DNA from: Hyphococcus sp.
Lineage (GTDB): Bacteria; Pseudomonadota; Alphaproteobacteria; Caulobacterales; Parvularculaceae
DNA: 64,000 nucleotides
Assembly (NCBI GenBank): GCA_021776335.1
Contig: JAJFGB010000010.1
Span: 212,409-276,408 of the forward strand
Direction of reading: 5' to 3'
In this document: in pieces, positions 41,839 through 52,555 of the stretch
Position numbering within the stretch: the first letter of the stretch is position 1
Layout: every line of letters starts with the position of its first letter
Notes under the pieces: model-generated
Told to the model about the DNA's origin: nothing
Databases searched by the model: none
Seen by the model: the letters and a program-made list of their open reading frames with translations, nothing else
Position numbers and translations under genes: made by a program

Positions 41839-42807
41839 CTACTGCGAATCACGCTGCTGGTCAGCAGAGGAAACAACATCGGGATCGTCGCTGGGCGGCG
41901 CAAGCGCGTCGCCCTTGGATGTCGAAACGGAGCCACGTCGCACATTATTTGTTTCGCCCGCAGCGCTGTCTGCAATTGCTGAATTACGTAAAGGTCGCGC
42001 ATCAGCGACAACCAATCCGCGATCATCAAATAACCGATACGCATCCTCATACCAACGGCTGCCGGGATAATTATATCCGAGCACCGCCACCGAGGCGCGC
42101 GCCTCATCGATAACGCCAATCTCAAGGTATGCCTCAACCAAACGGTGCAGCGCTTCAGGAACGTGACTTGTCGTTTGGTATTTATCTATCACAATCTTGA
42201 AGCGGTTTATCGCTGCAATGTGCTTGTTGTCCTTAAGGTAAAACCGCCCAATATACATTTCCTTACCTGCGAGGTGATCAAATGTAAGATCGAGTTTCAA
42301 TCGCGCATCGCGCGCATATTCGGTGCTTGGATATCGACGCACAACGTCGTTCAGTGATGCGACCGCATTATCTGTATACTCTTGATCCCTGCCCACGTCG
42401 CGAATGCGTTCATAAAAACACATTGACTTTAAATAGTACGCGTAGGGCGCAGATTTATTGCCGGGATGTAGCGCGATGAACTGATCGAGCGCTTCAACTG
42501 CTTCTTCGTAATCATTTCCCTGATAATAGGCGAAGGCTTTCATCAACATGGCGCGGCGCGCCCATGCTGAATATGGATGCTGGCGTTCGACTTCTTCGAA
42601 ATACGCTATTGCGCGGTCAAATCGCTTTTTTTCAAGCTCTTTAGTCGCTTCGGCGTAAAGAGTTTCCACCGGACGCTCGACATAAGCGAATTTTTGCTTT
42701 TTTGCCGATGAGCCGCACGCGGCGAGCGTCGCGCAAACCGCCAATATGGCGAGACCTTTGAATACATACCCAAACTGAAATGCCACTATATTCCTTGCCT
42801 TTCGCAC
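41839..42807 (-). CDS. bamD: Outer-membrane assembly lipoprotein BamD
   Basis: 322 residues from GTG. A lipoprotein signal with lipobox LAAC (Cys31) precedes TPR-like repeats (LYAEATKELEKKRFDRAIAYFEEVE, HPYSAWARRAMLMKAFAYY, YPSTEYARDARLKLDL) and a low-complexity C-terminal tail of about 60 residues. BamD is the essential partner of BamA in inserting beta-barrels. Location between lpxC and recN matches Caulobacter, where the gene was named comL. Confidence 0.95.
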   Translation of the reverse strand: MRKARNIVAFQFGYVFKGLAILAVCATLAACGSSAKKQKFAYVERPVETLYAEATKELEKKRFDRAIAYFEEVERQHPYSAWARRAMLMKAFAYYQGNDYEEAVEALDQFIALHPGNKSAPYAYYLKSMCFYERIRDVGRDQEYTDNAVASLNDVVRRYPSTEYARDARLKLDLTFDHLAGKEMYIGRFYLKDNKHIAAINRFKIVIDKYQTTSHVPEALHRLVEAYLEIGVIDEARASVAVLGYNYPGSRWYEDAYRLFDDRGLVVADARPLRNSAIADSAAGETNNVRRGSVSTSKGDALAPPSDDPDVVSSADQQRDSQ

Positions 42808-42876
42808 GCCGTAACCCTGCCGCCAAAGGTTCTAGAGCGGCGCGCCGGGAGCGTCAAACCTTGGAAACTGGGAGCG

Positions 42877-43767
42877 CTACGCCGAAGCGCGTAACACGCT
42901 GTCATCCTGGGCTGGCAGGGCAATCCCATAATAGCGGGCCAGCATGAGAGCAAAACGGGTGTTCAGGGCATGGCCGGGCTTGGCCGCCCGGATTGACCCA
43001 CGAATGGGGGCGCCCAGCAAGTATAGATCACCAATAAGATCCAGACCTTTGTGAAGGACAAACTCTTCCGGATCGCGAAGAGCATCCGGATTTAGGAGGC
43101 GGTCGCCGTCAACAACAATCGAGTTTTCGAGTGACCCCCCCCGAATAAGCCCCGCGCCTCGAAGGGATTCAACTTCCCGCAGCCGGCAAAAGGTCCTTGA
43201 TTTTGCCAGCCGCGCCTTGTCGCAGGGCTGATCAAGATGCAAAGACAACGATTGTCGGCCAATCAGACAATCTTCAAATTCAATGGCGACATCAAGGCTG
43301 AACCCGTCAAAAGGTTCGACAATGATCGACCGGTCGCCGTCGCAAACGGAAAGCACCTCATCAATAACAATCTCGCGGCGACCTGCGGATTGAACGCGCG
43401 TGCCTACGTCACTTAACCCACGCACGAATAATGCGGCGCTGCCATCAAGAATTGGCGTTTCCGGGCCGAAAACATCGATGGCCGCATTATCAATACCGAC
43501 AAGCGCCAGTGCGGCCATAAGATGTTCTACAGTCGAAACACGAGCACCTTCACCGTTGGAAAGCGACGTTCCGTGATCGGTAAGCGCAACATTATCGGCG
43601 CTGGCTGCGATAAGATTGTTGGGACCGCTTGAATCCATGCTGCGAAAAAAAATGCCCGCATTTGCGGCCGCTGCCCGAACAACAACCCGGCAATCGGCGC
43701 CGGAATGGAGCCCAACACCGGCAAATTCCACCGGCGCCTTTATGGTTCTTTGCTGAACTGCGTCCAT
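42877..43767 (-). CDS. lpxC: UDP-3-O-acyl-N-acetylglucosamine deacetylase LpxC
   Basis: 296 residues from the ATG at 43767, which has GGAG 4 bp upstream; the frame is open to 43872 but without a reasonable start. The zinc ligands are His82 (STVEHLMAAL), then HKGLDLIGDL (His and Asp) and the catalytic PGHALN. This is the committed step of lipid A synthesis, so the cell makes LPS-type lipid A. The C-terminus is short and lacks an obvious FtsH-degradation tail of the E. coli kind (LAxxxxxAVLA); it ends in SVLRASA. A terminator separates it from ftsZ. Confidence 0.96.
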   Translation of the reverse strand: MDAVQQRTIKAPVEFAGVGLHSGADCRVVVRAAAANAGIFFRSMDSSGPNNLIAASADNVALTDHGTSLSNGEGARVSTVEHLMAALALVGIDNAAIDVFGPETPILDGSAALFVRGLSDVGTRVQSAGRREIVIDEVLSVCDGDRSIIVEPFDGFSLDVAIEFEDCLIGRQSLSLHLDQPCDKARLAKSRTFCRLREVESLRGAGLIRGGSLENSIVVDGDRLLNPDALRDPEEFVLHKGLDLIGDLYLLGAPIRGSIRAAKPGHALNTRFALMLARYYGIALPAQDDSVLRASA

Positions 43768-43916
43768 CACTCCACACTCACAATAACTACTTCCGCACCA
43801 AACCGAGGAGAGGAAGCGTCTTTCTGACAGGAATTCGCAATATTTGTATGGTGATTTTGTGAAACCGGCCACAGCAGACCATCAAGCATTGTTTCTGGAT
43901 GTTTCGAGATTCTGAA

Positions 43917-43954
43917 ATAAAAAACGCCAGGCCCAAAGGCCCGGCGTTTTTTTA
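43917..43954. terminator. Intrinsic terminator after ftsZ
   Basis: Near-perfect hairpin AAAACGCC(A)GGCC / GGCC(C)GGCGTTTT with A- and T-runs on both sides, between ftsZ and lpxC. LpxC transcripts must come from read-through or from a promoter inside the roughly 150 bp before lpxC. Confidence 0.9.
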
Positions 43955-43993
43955 TTACGAAACAACACGTTATGTCGCCTCACATGCCGCAGA

Positions 43994-45499
<1,506 letters not shown>

Positions 45500-45560
45500 T
45501 GAAAGCTCCGATGATGCACAAAGTTCAGGGGCCCGCCCTTATGGTTACCCCGCCGTTAAA

Positions 45561-45602
45561 GATTCGTTCAGAACCCTTTCTAAAAGGTTAACAAGGCCTT
45601 AA
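45561..45602 (-). promoter_or_regulatory. ftsZ promoter region: CtrA box and GANTC site
   Basis: Perfect TTAA-CAAGGCC-TTAA at 45588-45602, 8 bp after the end of ftsA, and GATTC (a CcrM/GcrA-type GANTC site) at 45561-45565. In Caulobacter ftsZ is repressed by CtrA and boosted by GcrA through methylated GANTC; the same two elements are here, about 60-105 bp before the ftsZ ATG. Confidence 0.7.
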
Positions 45603-45609
45603 CGAGTGG

Positions 45610-46896
45610 TCAGAATCTTGCGCGCAGCCACGCTTCCACTCCGCCGAGCTTTGTCATCCGCCTTTCTGAATGAAGTGATTGCCCAAAAACACCAAGCGCA
45701 GATTTGCTTTCAGCGCCTGAATTTGCGGCGTGTTGTATAAGGCCAGCGCAAACAGCAAAACCGGGAGCGCTGGCGGCTTCTGGCGCACCCACAACGGACA
45801 TCGGCCTGCCTAACCGGCTTTTCATTGAAAGCGCACGCTCTGCTATCTCTCTGGCGCCGATGAGCAGGCTGCCGCCGCCCGTGATGACGGCGCGGCGAAG
45901 ACCGCTACGGCGCATCCCATCATCAGGAAGCTTTTTCGCAACCAGCTCAAAAATTTCCTCCATCCGCGGAATTATAACTTCATAGACATCAGCGCGAGAA
46001 GCGCGCAGGCGCTCGCCAGCGGCGCCCAATTGCGGGAAATCAATAAACCGGTGCTCATCGCCCGGCCCGATCAAAGCAGCGCCATGGACAGTTTTGACCC
46101 TTTCGGCATGCACCAGCGGCGTGCCGAATATCTGAGCAATATCCTTGGTAATATGGCCCCCGCCAACGGCAACACCCCCACAATCGATGAGCATGCCATC
46201 ATCATAAACCGCATAGCCCGTCGATGCCGCCCCAATGTCGATCAGAACGACACCGAGCTCTTTTTCATCTTCGATGAGCGTTGCTTCGGCGGCCGCATAT
46301 GGCGCCGCGACAAATTCGGTCGTTCGAAGACCGCAACGCTCAATCAGCGCAGAGAGATTGTCGAGAACACTGTGGCGCGCGCCGATCCCCAGCATCTCAG
46401 TCGACAAAGTCACACCGGAGAGCCCAACCGGATCAAGAAAAATCTCTTCGCCGTCCACTTTAAAGCTGATCGGCAACGCATGTAGAGCAGCGCAATCAGG
46501 CGGTGTGGCAATCGCTGCGCCTTCACTCAACGCATCATCGATATCGTCTTCAGTGACGATACCACCGGAAATTTCAAGGTCGACGCCAATCCGGCGCGTT
46601 CTTAAAAAACGGCCAGGAACCGAAACACAAACGCGATTGATGTGCTCACCCGCCATACGTTCCGCCGCATCCACCGCGCTTCGTATGCCGGTTTCAAGCT
46701 GATCGACAGGCGCTGCACCCTTGGAACGCACCGGCATGCCATAATGACCAACGCCAATGATTTCGGTTTGCAGTGGAATATCGCCCCCCGCAGCCCCTCG
46801 CGCAATAAAACAGGAAACCTTTGAGGCGCCGAGATCAAGCGCTGCAGTGCGCGCATCGTCTCCGCGTCGTCGTTTGTGGTTTACATACTGAACCAA
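45610..46896 (-). CDS. ftsA: Cell division protein FtsA
   Basis: About 428 residues. Actin-like fold: phosphate 1 ALDLGASKVSCFI, phosphate 2 VVLIDIGAASTGYAVYDDG, adenosine AVITGGGSLLIGAREIA. It ends in a C-terminal amphipathic helix (GGVEAWLRARF) that anchors FtsZ filaments to the membrane. The frame opens at a TTG at 46914, but the next TTG at 46896 has a much better ribosome site (GAGGGCGG at 7-14 bp), so I place the start there. Non-ATG start either way. Confidence 0.93.
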   Translation of the reverse strand: MVQYVNHKRRRGDDARTAALDLGASKVSCFIARGAAGGDIPLQTEIIGVGHYGMPVRSKGAAPVDQLETGIRSAVDAAERMAGEHINRVCVSVPGRFLRTRRIGVDLEISGGIVTEDDIDDALSEGAAIATPPDCAALHALPISFKVDGEEIFLDPVGLSGVTLSTEMLGIGARHSVLDNLSALIERCGLRTTEFVAAPYAAAEATLIEDEKELGVVLIDIGAASTGYAVYDDGMLIDCGGVAVGGGHITKDIAQIFGTPLVHAERVKTVHGAALIGPGDEHRFIDFPQLGAAGERLRASRADVYEVIIPRMEEIFELVAKKLPDDGMRRSGLRRAVITGGGSLLIGAREIAERALSMKSRLGRPMSVVGAPEAASAPGFAVCAGLIQHAANSGAESKSALGVFGQSLHSERRMTKLGGVEAWLRARF

Positions 46897-46933
46897 TGAT
46901 CCGCCCTCATACAAAATTCAATAACGCGGGATA

Positions 46934-47839
46934 TTACCGACGCAAACCACTCTCAGTCGCCGTTTCTTCATCGGCGCCTTTTTCTCTGTAGACAAAGTTT
47001 TCCGGATTCCGAAGGTCAACATATTCGAGCGGGCGATCAAGCAAGGCAATTTTTGTTTGAAGTCGCGCCAAATACTTGACTGCTTCCGTGATATTGCCTT
47101 CGGGAAACTTCACGTCGACGCTGTTTTTTGTTCTCAAATTCCATCGCCGGTCACCCACCCTTATCAGCGCCGCGGTCCGCCCCCACAATTCGGGCTCATC
47201 GCGCAGCGCCTTGAGCATATCTGACGCCGCTCCTGGAGCGCCTGATCCAACAATAAGCGGCAGGTTTGAGTATTCATAAGCGCCAATCTCACGAATGAGA
47301 GCGCCGTTTTGATCAATCAAATGAAGGGCGCCAGAGAGCTGCCAAACGGCGGCTGGTTCTCGCTCACGGATCGAGACATGCACGGCGCCAGGCCAAAGCC
47401 GGGAAATCGCCGCCGAGCGCACCCAGCCGAGATCCTCAACACGGGCGCGCGCCGCATAAGGATCAAAGTGCAACAGCGATGTGCCGATTACCGGTCCGAC
47501 GGCGGTCAACAAATCCGCTTCATCAGTTTGATCCTGACCTTTGACGGTTATGCGGTTGATTTCGAAACCGGCAGAAACAATCCCGGCGCCGGCCATGCGG
47601 TTCGCGCGTTCGCCCATCAATCCGAAATATCCCCCTGACCAGAGCAAAAGAACAGCAATGAATGCAACGACTGCCATAGCCGCGATGGCGGCACGTGAAA
47701 ATCGCGCCCAAAAATCACGCACGACATCGATCATCGTGGGTTGTTTTCGTTTGGCCTTTGTTTTTCGCGCTGGGGTTTTACGCCCCGTGCTTTTAGCTGC
47801 CGGGCGGCGGGCGGTTTTCTTCTTTTTTACTTTTGGCAT
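46934..47839 (-). CDS. ftsQ: Cell division protein FtsQ
   Basis: 301 residues from the ATG at 47839. A Lys/Arg-rich cytoplasmic tail (PKVKKKKTARRPAAK) precedes one transmembrane helix (about 50-72), a POTRA domain (GFEINRITVKGQDQTDEADLL) and the FtsQ beta domain (WVRSAAISRLWPGAVHVSIREREPAAVW). It links FtsL/FtsB to the division ring. In many alphaproteobacteria ddlB lies between murB and ftsQ; here murB ends only 79 bp upstream. Confidence 0.95.
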   Translation of the reverse strand: MPKVKKKKTARRPAAKSTGRKTPARKTKAKRKQPTMIDVVRDFWARFSRAAIAAMAVVAFIAVLLLWSGGYFGLMGERANRMAGAGIVSAGFEINRITVKGQDQTDEADLLTAVGPVIGTSLLHFDPYAARARVEDLGWVRSAAISRLWPGAVHVSIREREPAAVWQLSGALHLIDQNGALIREIGAYEYSNLPLIVGSGAPGAASDMLKALRDEPELWGRTAALIRVGDRRWNLRTKNSVDVKFPEGNITEAVKYLARLQTKIALLDRPLEYVDLRNPENFVYREKGADEETATESGLRR

Positions 47840-47918
47840 GAGGCGCCCCCAACCTTCCGAATACAAATCTCGACAACAAAGATGATGTCATTTGGCGCTG
47901 CAATTGTTCTACTCATTG

Positions 47919-48845
47919 TCATCCCACACTCTCAATTGCGTCTCCGACACGACGGATCTCCCATCGCAGCTCAACACCGGTCTTGTCAGCAACATCGCGC
48001 CGCACGGACTCGCCAAGGTCTTCCAGGTCCGATGCTTTGGCATTACCGCGATTGATCATAAAATTGCAGTGTTGCTCTGACATTTGCGCATCGCCGACGG
48101 TCCGACCGCGGCCGCCAACTTCGTCTATGAGTTGCCATGATTTGCGCGCGCCGGACAAGGCAGGATCAGGGTTGGCGAAGGTAGAGCCGCCCGTGCGCTC
48201 CCGGATCGGCTGTGACGCTTCGCGCCGCGCCATAATCTCGGTCATGCGTTCTTCGATCGCACTTGGCTCGCCCGCCCGCCCCTCAAAAATCGCCTTTGTG
48301 AAGATTAAATCATCGCCGGCGCCGCAATGACGATAGGCGTATTTCATATCGCCCACCGAAAGAACATGACGGGCGCCGTTGCGATCATAGGCAACCGCCT
48401 CAATCAGCACATCTTTGGTCTCACCATTATAGGCGCCCGCATTCATACGCAGTGCGCCGCCGATCGTACCGGGCACGCCGCGATAAAACTCCAGGCCTCC
48501 GATTCCCGCTTTCGCGGCGCGTTTGGCGACCTGCGCATCCAGCGCCGCCGCGCCTGCAGTGACCCGCAGCCCATCGATTTCAATCTTGCCAAAGGGCGCG
48601 CCAAGGCGAATGACAACACCGCGCAACCCGCCGTCCCGCACCAGAAGATTTGAACCAACGCCCACTGGAAAAATCGGTATTGCGCGATCGAGATTTTTCA
48701 AAAATGCAGCAAGATCATCTTCGTCTGCGGGTGAGAATAAAACATCCGCGGGACCGCCGACGCGAAACCAGGTGAAGGCCGACATATCTGCTCGCGGCAC
48801 ATATTTACCGCGTATTGCGGGAAGAACGTCGGGCGTAACGCGCAT
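47919..48845 (-). CDS. murB: UDP-N-acetylenolpyruvoylglucosamine reductase MurB
   Basis: 308 residues, MurB type IIa-like layout. FAD-binding segment VGVGSNLLVRDGG, GVPGTIGGALRMNAGAYNGE, the proton-donor region GGSTFANP and C-terminal WQLIDEVGGRGRTVGDAQMSEQHCNF. It completes UDP-MurNAc. The ATG directly follows the murC TAG with no spacer. Confidence 0.97.
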   Translation of the reverse strand: MRVTPDVLPAIRGKYVPRADMSAFTWFRVGGPADVLFSPADEDDLAAFLKNLDRAIPIFPVGVGSNLLVRDGGLRGVVIRLGAPFGKIEIDGLRVTAGAAALDAQVAKRAAKAGIGGLEFYRGVPGTIGGALRMNAGAYNGETKDVLIEAVAYDRNGARHVLSVGDMKYAYRHCGAGDDLIFTKAIFEGRAGEPSAIEERMTEIMARREASQPIRERTGGSTFANPDPALSGARKSWQLIDEVGGRGRTVGDAQMSEQHCNFMINRGNAKASDLEDLGESVRRDVADKTGVELRWEIRRVGDAIESVG

Positions 48846-50297
48846 CTATGTGCTCAATTTCTGTAGCTCACCCGCCAATTCATTTGCATGTTTGGTGATA
48901 TCGCCGGCGCCAAGAAAAATGACATAATCGCCAGGCTCGGCGATGTCTGCGATGACACGCGGCAACGCCGCAAAACTTTCCAACACACGCGCATCGCGAT
49001 GGCCATGATCGATAAGACCCGCAACTAGTGCATCGCGATCAGCGCCCTCAATGGCCGCCTCACCAGCCGTATAAACATCGGTGATCAGCGCCACGTCTGC
49101 TTCATTGAGACAACCGCAAAACTCATCAAAGAGATCGCGCAAGCGCGTATAGCGATGGGGTTGCACAACAGCGATGATCTTGCCGCTGGCAATGCTCCGC
49201 CCGGCGCGCAGGGCCGCTGCTATTTCGACAGGGTGATGGCCATAATCGTCAATGACGGTCACGCCGTTCCATTCGCCGGCTGCCGTAAAGCGGCGCTTGA
49301 CGCCGGCAAATTTTGAAAGGCCCGAAGCGATTTGTTTGTCCGTTGCGCCAAGGCGTTTTGCAACAATCACCGCCGGCAGAGAATTCAGAACATTGTGAAG
49401 GCCGGGCATCGGCAGGGCTGCGCCGTTAATGCGCCCAATTTCCTGCCCGCGTTCGCGAAAGACAATATCAAAATGCGACGCTGCGCTGTCATAAGTGATA
49501 TTTTCTGCCCGCACGTCAGCCTGTGGATTGACTCCATAAGTAATCAGCCGCCGGTCGGCGACCCGCCCGACAAGCGCCTGAACCTCCGGATGATCAAGAC
49601 AGACAATTCCAAAGCCGTAAAACGGCGTGTTTTCGATAAAAGCGTCGAATGCGTCGCGTAAGTTCTCAAAATCATTCCAGTGATCGAGATGTTCAGGGTC
49701 GATATTGGTGACGACCGCTATGGTTGTCGGCAGCCTTATGAACGTACCGTCAGATTCATCGGCCTCAACCACCATCCAATCGCCCTCGCCAAGCCGGGCA
49801 TTCGTACCATATGCGTTGATGACACCGCCGTTAATGACGGTCGGGTCGAGCTTTGCCTCATCCAGCAGCGCAGCGATCATTGTCGTTGTTGTTGTTTTAC
49901 CATGCGTGCCGGCTACGCTGATGGTCCATTTGAGGCGCATCAACTCCGCCAACATATCAGCACGGCGAACGACGGGGATGTGGCGTGCGCGCGCGGCTGC
50001 TACTTCGGGGTTGTCACGCTTTATCGCCGTTGAGATGATAACAGCCTCGGCGCCGTCCACATGTTCAGGTGCATGGCCGATCGCGACAAGAATGCCCTTG
50101 TCGCGCAGTCTTTGTATATTGGCGCCCTCAGCGACATCACTACCACGCACTTCGTAGCCAAGGTTATGCATGACTTCGGCAATACCACTCATGCCGATAC
50201 CGCCAATGCCAACAAAATGAATGGCGCCAACATCAAATGGCAGCCGAATTTTGATCTTCGGCGGATCAATCTTAGTATATTTATCTGTATCCGTCAT
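48846..50297 (-). CDS. murC: UDP-N-acetylmuramate-L-alanine ligase MurC
   Basis: 483 residues. N-terminal Rossmann-like domain [21 protein letters not shown]-loop [14 protein letters not shown]-side HLDHW and a C-terminal ligase domain with [10 protein letters not shown]. It adds L-Ala to UDP-MurNAc, the first amino acid of the stem peptide. It abuts murB and lies 9 bp after murG. Confidence 0.97.
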   Translation of the reverse strand: MTDTDKYTKIDPPKIKIRLPFDVGAIHFVGIGGIGMSGIAEVMHNLGYEVRGSDVAEGANIQRLRDKGILVAIGHAPEHVDGAEAVIISTAIKRDNPEVAAARARHIPVVRRADMLAELMRLKWTISVAGTHGKTTTTTMIAALLDEAKLDPTVINGGVINAYGTNARLGEGDWMVVEADESDGTFIRLPTTIAVVTNIDPEHLDHWNDFENLRDAFDAFIENTPFYGFGIVCLDHPEVQALVGRVADRRLITYGVNPQADVRAENITYDSAASHFDIVFRERGQEIGRINGAALPMPGLHNVLNSLPAVIVAKRLGATDKQIASGLSKFAGVKRRFTAAGEWNGVTVIDDYGHHPVEIAAALRAGRSIASGKIIAVVQPHRYTRLRDLFDEFCGCLNEADVALITDVYTAGEAAIEGADRDALVAGLIDHGHRDARVLESFAALPRVIADIAEPGDYVIFLGAGDITKHANELAGELQKLST

Positions 50298-50306
50298 ATT
50301 TTACAC

Positions 50307-51422
50307 TCAAGCCGCCACACGGGCGTCAATAATCTCATCGACCAAATCCGCCAGCGCTGCGGCAGCGCCCGCTTTAACGCGGTCTTTTGCGGCAGCAGCC
50401 ATCTCCTCAAGGCGGTGCGGTGCAGCCAAAAGCGGTGTCAGCACCTCGCTAACGGCAATCTCTGTAAACGTCTTTTCCGGCAATACAATGGCAGCCCCGG
50501 CGTCAGAAAGGCTGCGGGCATTGCCTGTCTGGTGGTCATCCATGGCGATCGCCAGCGGCACAAGAATAGAGGGTCGACCGATCGCCGAAAGCTCCGTCAC
50601 TGTCGATGCGCCGGCCCGGGAAACAACAAGGTGAGCGGCAGCCATGCGTTGCGGCAGATCAGCAAAAAAGGGCGCAACCTCGCAACTGACGCCCGCCGAC
50701 GCATAGGCCGAGCGCACATCGGCAGTTTCCGCTTCGCGTGCCTGATGGACAATATTGAGACGTTCGCGCATATCGCGCGGCAAACCAGCGATCGCCTTGA
50801 CTGGCGCATCGGAAAAAATGCTCGCCCCCTGACTGCCGCCGAAAATCAGAATTTTGATCTTACCATTTTTATCGATCGACGGGAACGGCGTATGGCTCAC
50901 CGCAGCGACGGCATCGCGTACTGGATTGCCAACTTCGATGCGGTTGATATTTTTTGGCGCTTTTTCAAGAACAGGAAAGCCATGCGCCGCAAACGCAGCG
51001 CCTTTGACCAGCATGCGATTGGCGCGCCCTAGAACACCATTTTGTTCGTGCACCCCATAGGGCAACCCCATCAACGATGCCGCCTTCATCGCCGGCAGCG
51101 AAGGATAGCCGCCAAACCCAACGGCGGCTGTGGGGCGGCGTTTTCTGAATTCTCCCAGAGCAGTAAACAACCCTTGCGCAAGGGAAACTGCCGCCATGCC
51201 TTTTGCAACCGGCCCGCCAATACTTGGCGTCGCAGCGGAGATCTGAAAACGTTCATCGGCTGGAAATTTATCAGCGTACCGCGCGCCGCGCACATCAGTG
51301 ACAAGGAGAACGCGCGAACCCCGACGCTTTAGTTCCTGCGCGAGCGCCTCCGCCGGAAACATGTGTCCGCCAGTGCCGCCCGCTGCAAGCGCAATGAGTT
51401 GTTGTGAGGGCGGCAAGGTCAC
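50307..51422 (-). CDS. murG: Lipid II synthase MurG
   Basis: 371 residues from a GTG overlapping the ftsW stop (GTGA). The GT28 enzyme has the G loops ALAAGGTGGHMFPAEALAQEL and GVGFGGYPSLP, GGSQGA, and the donor site SRAGASTVTELSAIGRPSILVPL. It transfers GlcNAc to lipid I at the inner face of the membrane. Confidence 0.97.
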   Translation of the reverse strand: MTLPPSQQLIALAAGGTGGHMFPAEALAQELKRRGSRVLLVTDVRGARYADKFPADERFQISAATPSIGGPVAKGMAAVSLAQGLFTALGEFRKRRPTAAVGFGGYPSLPAMKAASLMGLPYGVHEQNGVLGRANRMLVKGAAFAAHGFPVLEKAPKNINRIEVGNPVRDAVAAVSHTPFPSIDKNGKIKILIFGGSQGASIFSDAPVKAIAGLPRDMRERLNIVHQAREAETADVRSAYASAGVSCEVAPFFADLPQRMAAAHLVVSRAGASTVTELSAIGRPSILVPLAIAMDDHQTGNARSLSDAGAAIVLPEKTFTEIAVSEVLTPLLAAPHRLEEMAAAAKDRVKAGAAAALADLVDEIIDARVAA

Positions 51423-52555
51423 GGCATGATATCCTTGCGACGCCAGGCGCCCTGATGCGTGCGCGTAAGCGCAATGATGAGGCCGACCGTCAGCCCCGTA
51501 GCCAACAGAGAGGACCCACCATAGGAAATAAACGGCAGGGTCATGCCTTTTGCCGGCAAAGCCCGCAACGAAGCACCAATATTAATGATCGCCTGAAACG
51601 CGATAATAGCCGCAAGCCCGACAACGGCGCATCGGGCAAACATGCTCCTGAGCGACGCCGCAAGCGACATAGTGCGGACGACGAATACCGCAAACAAAAC
51701 AATGATCAAAGCACAAAGCACAAAACCAAACTCTTCCCCGGCCACAGCGAATATGAAATCCGTATGCGCGTCAGGAAGCGAATTTTTTACAGGCGGCGCA
51801 TCGCCGCGTCCAAGAAAGCCGCCATTGGCGATCGTCTCCAATGCGCGATCAACCTGATAGGTCTCCTGCGCTGCTGGATTAATAAACCCGTCAATGCGCG
51901 CGGCAACATGGGCAGATAGAAAATAACCGGCGGTAAGCGCACCGATGCCAACGACCGCGAGCAGCGCAATCCAAAGCCAGCTCCAACCGGCAATAAAGAA
52001 CATCATCGCCCAAACCGCGGTAATCAGCGCCCACTGACCGAAATCAGGTTGCAGCAACAATAACATCGCGAATATTGCGTAAAACCCCATAGCCAGCGCA
52101 CCGCCTGGAAATTTCGGGTCGCGGGCGCCCTCCGCCAACATCCAGGCTGCTGCGATCACAAATCCAGGCTTAGCGAACTCCGAAGGCTGCAAGCCAAATA
52201 CGCCAAGATCGACCCAGCGTTTCGAGCCATTAATTTCACCGGCGGCAACCAGCGCGAAAAGCATGAGAACTATGGCGAAGACAAATGTGACAACGCCAAG
52301 CCGTCGTGCCTGCAGCGGCGGCAACAGCGAAACGCCGATTATCAAAAGAATCGTTGGCGCCAAAAATACAAACTGTCGGATCGGAAAGTGAAACTCTTCG
52401 GCAATCCGCAAGCGCATCGCCGCTGGCGGACCAGCTGCGATGATCAAAACAGCGCCAATCAGCATGATCAACGCCAATATGGTCAGGCTGGGCCGGTCAA
52501 CGGACCACCACCATCTTGCGAAAAGGGAATCATCGAGGCGCGAGATTTGCTTCAT
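51419..52555 (-). CDS. ftsW: Septal peptidoglycan glycosyltransferase FtsW (SEDS)
   Basis: A 378-residue polytopic SEDS protein with about ten transmembrane segments. Key parts are KRWVDLGVFGLQPSEFAK, the extracytoplasmic PDAHTDFIFAVAGEEFGF with the catalytic Asp, and GMTLPFISYGGSSLLA. It polymerises lipid II with FtsI at the septum. It overlaps murD upstream (ATGA) and murG downstream (GTGA). Confidence 0.97.
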   Translation of the reverse strand: MKQISRLDDSLFARWWWSVDRPSLTILALIMLIGAVLIIAAGPPAAMRLRIAEEFHFPIRQFVFLAPTILLIIGVSLLPPLQARRLGVVTFVFAIVLMLFALVAAGEINGSKRWVDLGVFGLQPSEFAKPGFVIAAAWMLAEGARDPKFPGGALAMGFYAIFAMLLLLQPDFGQWALITAVWAMMFFIAGWSWLWIALLAVVGIGALTAGYFLSAHVAARIDGFINPAAQETYQVDRALETIANGGFLGRGDAPPVKNSLPDAHTDFIFAVAGEEFGFVLCALIIVLFAVFVVRTMSLAASLRSMFARCAVVGLAAIIAFQAIINIGASLRALPAKGMTLPFISYGGSSLLATGLTVGLIIALTRTHQGAWRRKDIMP

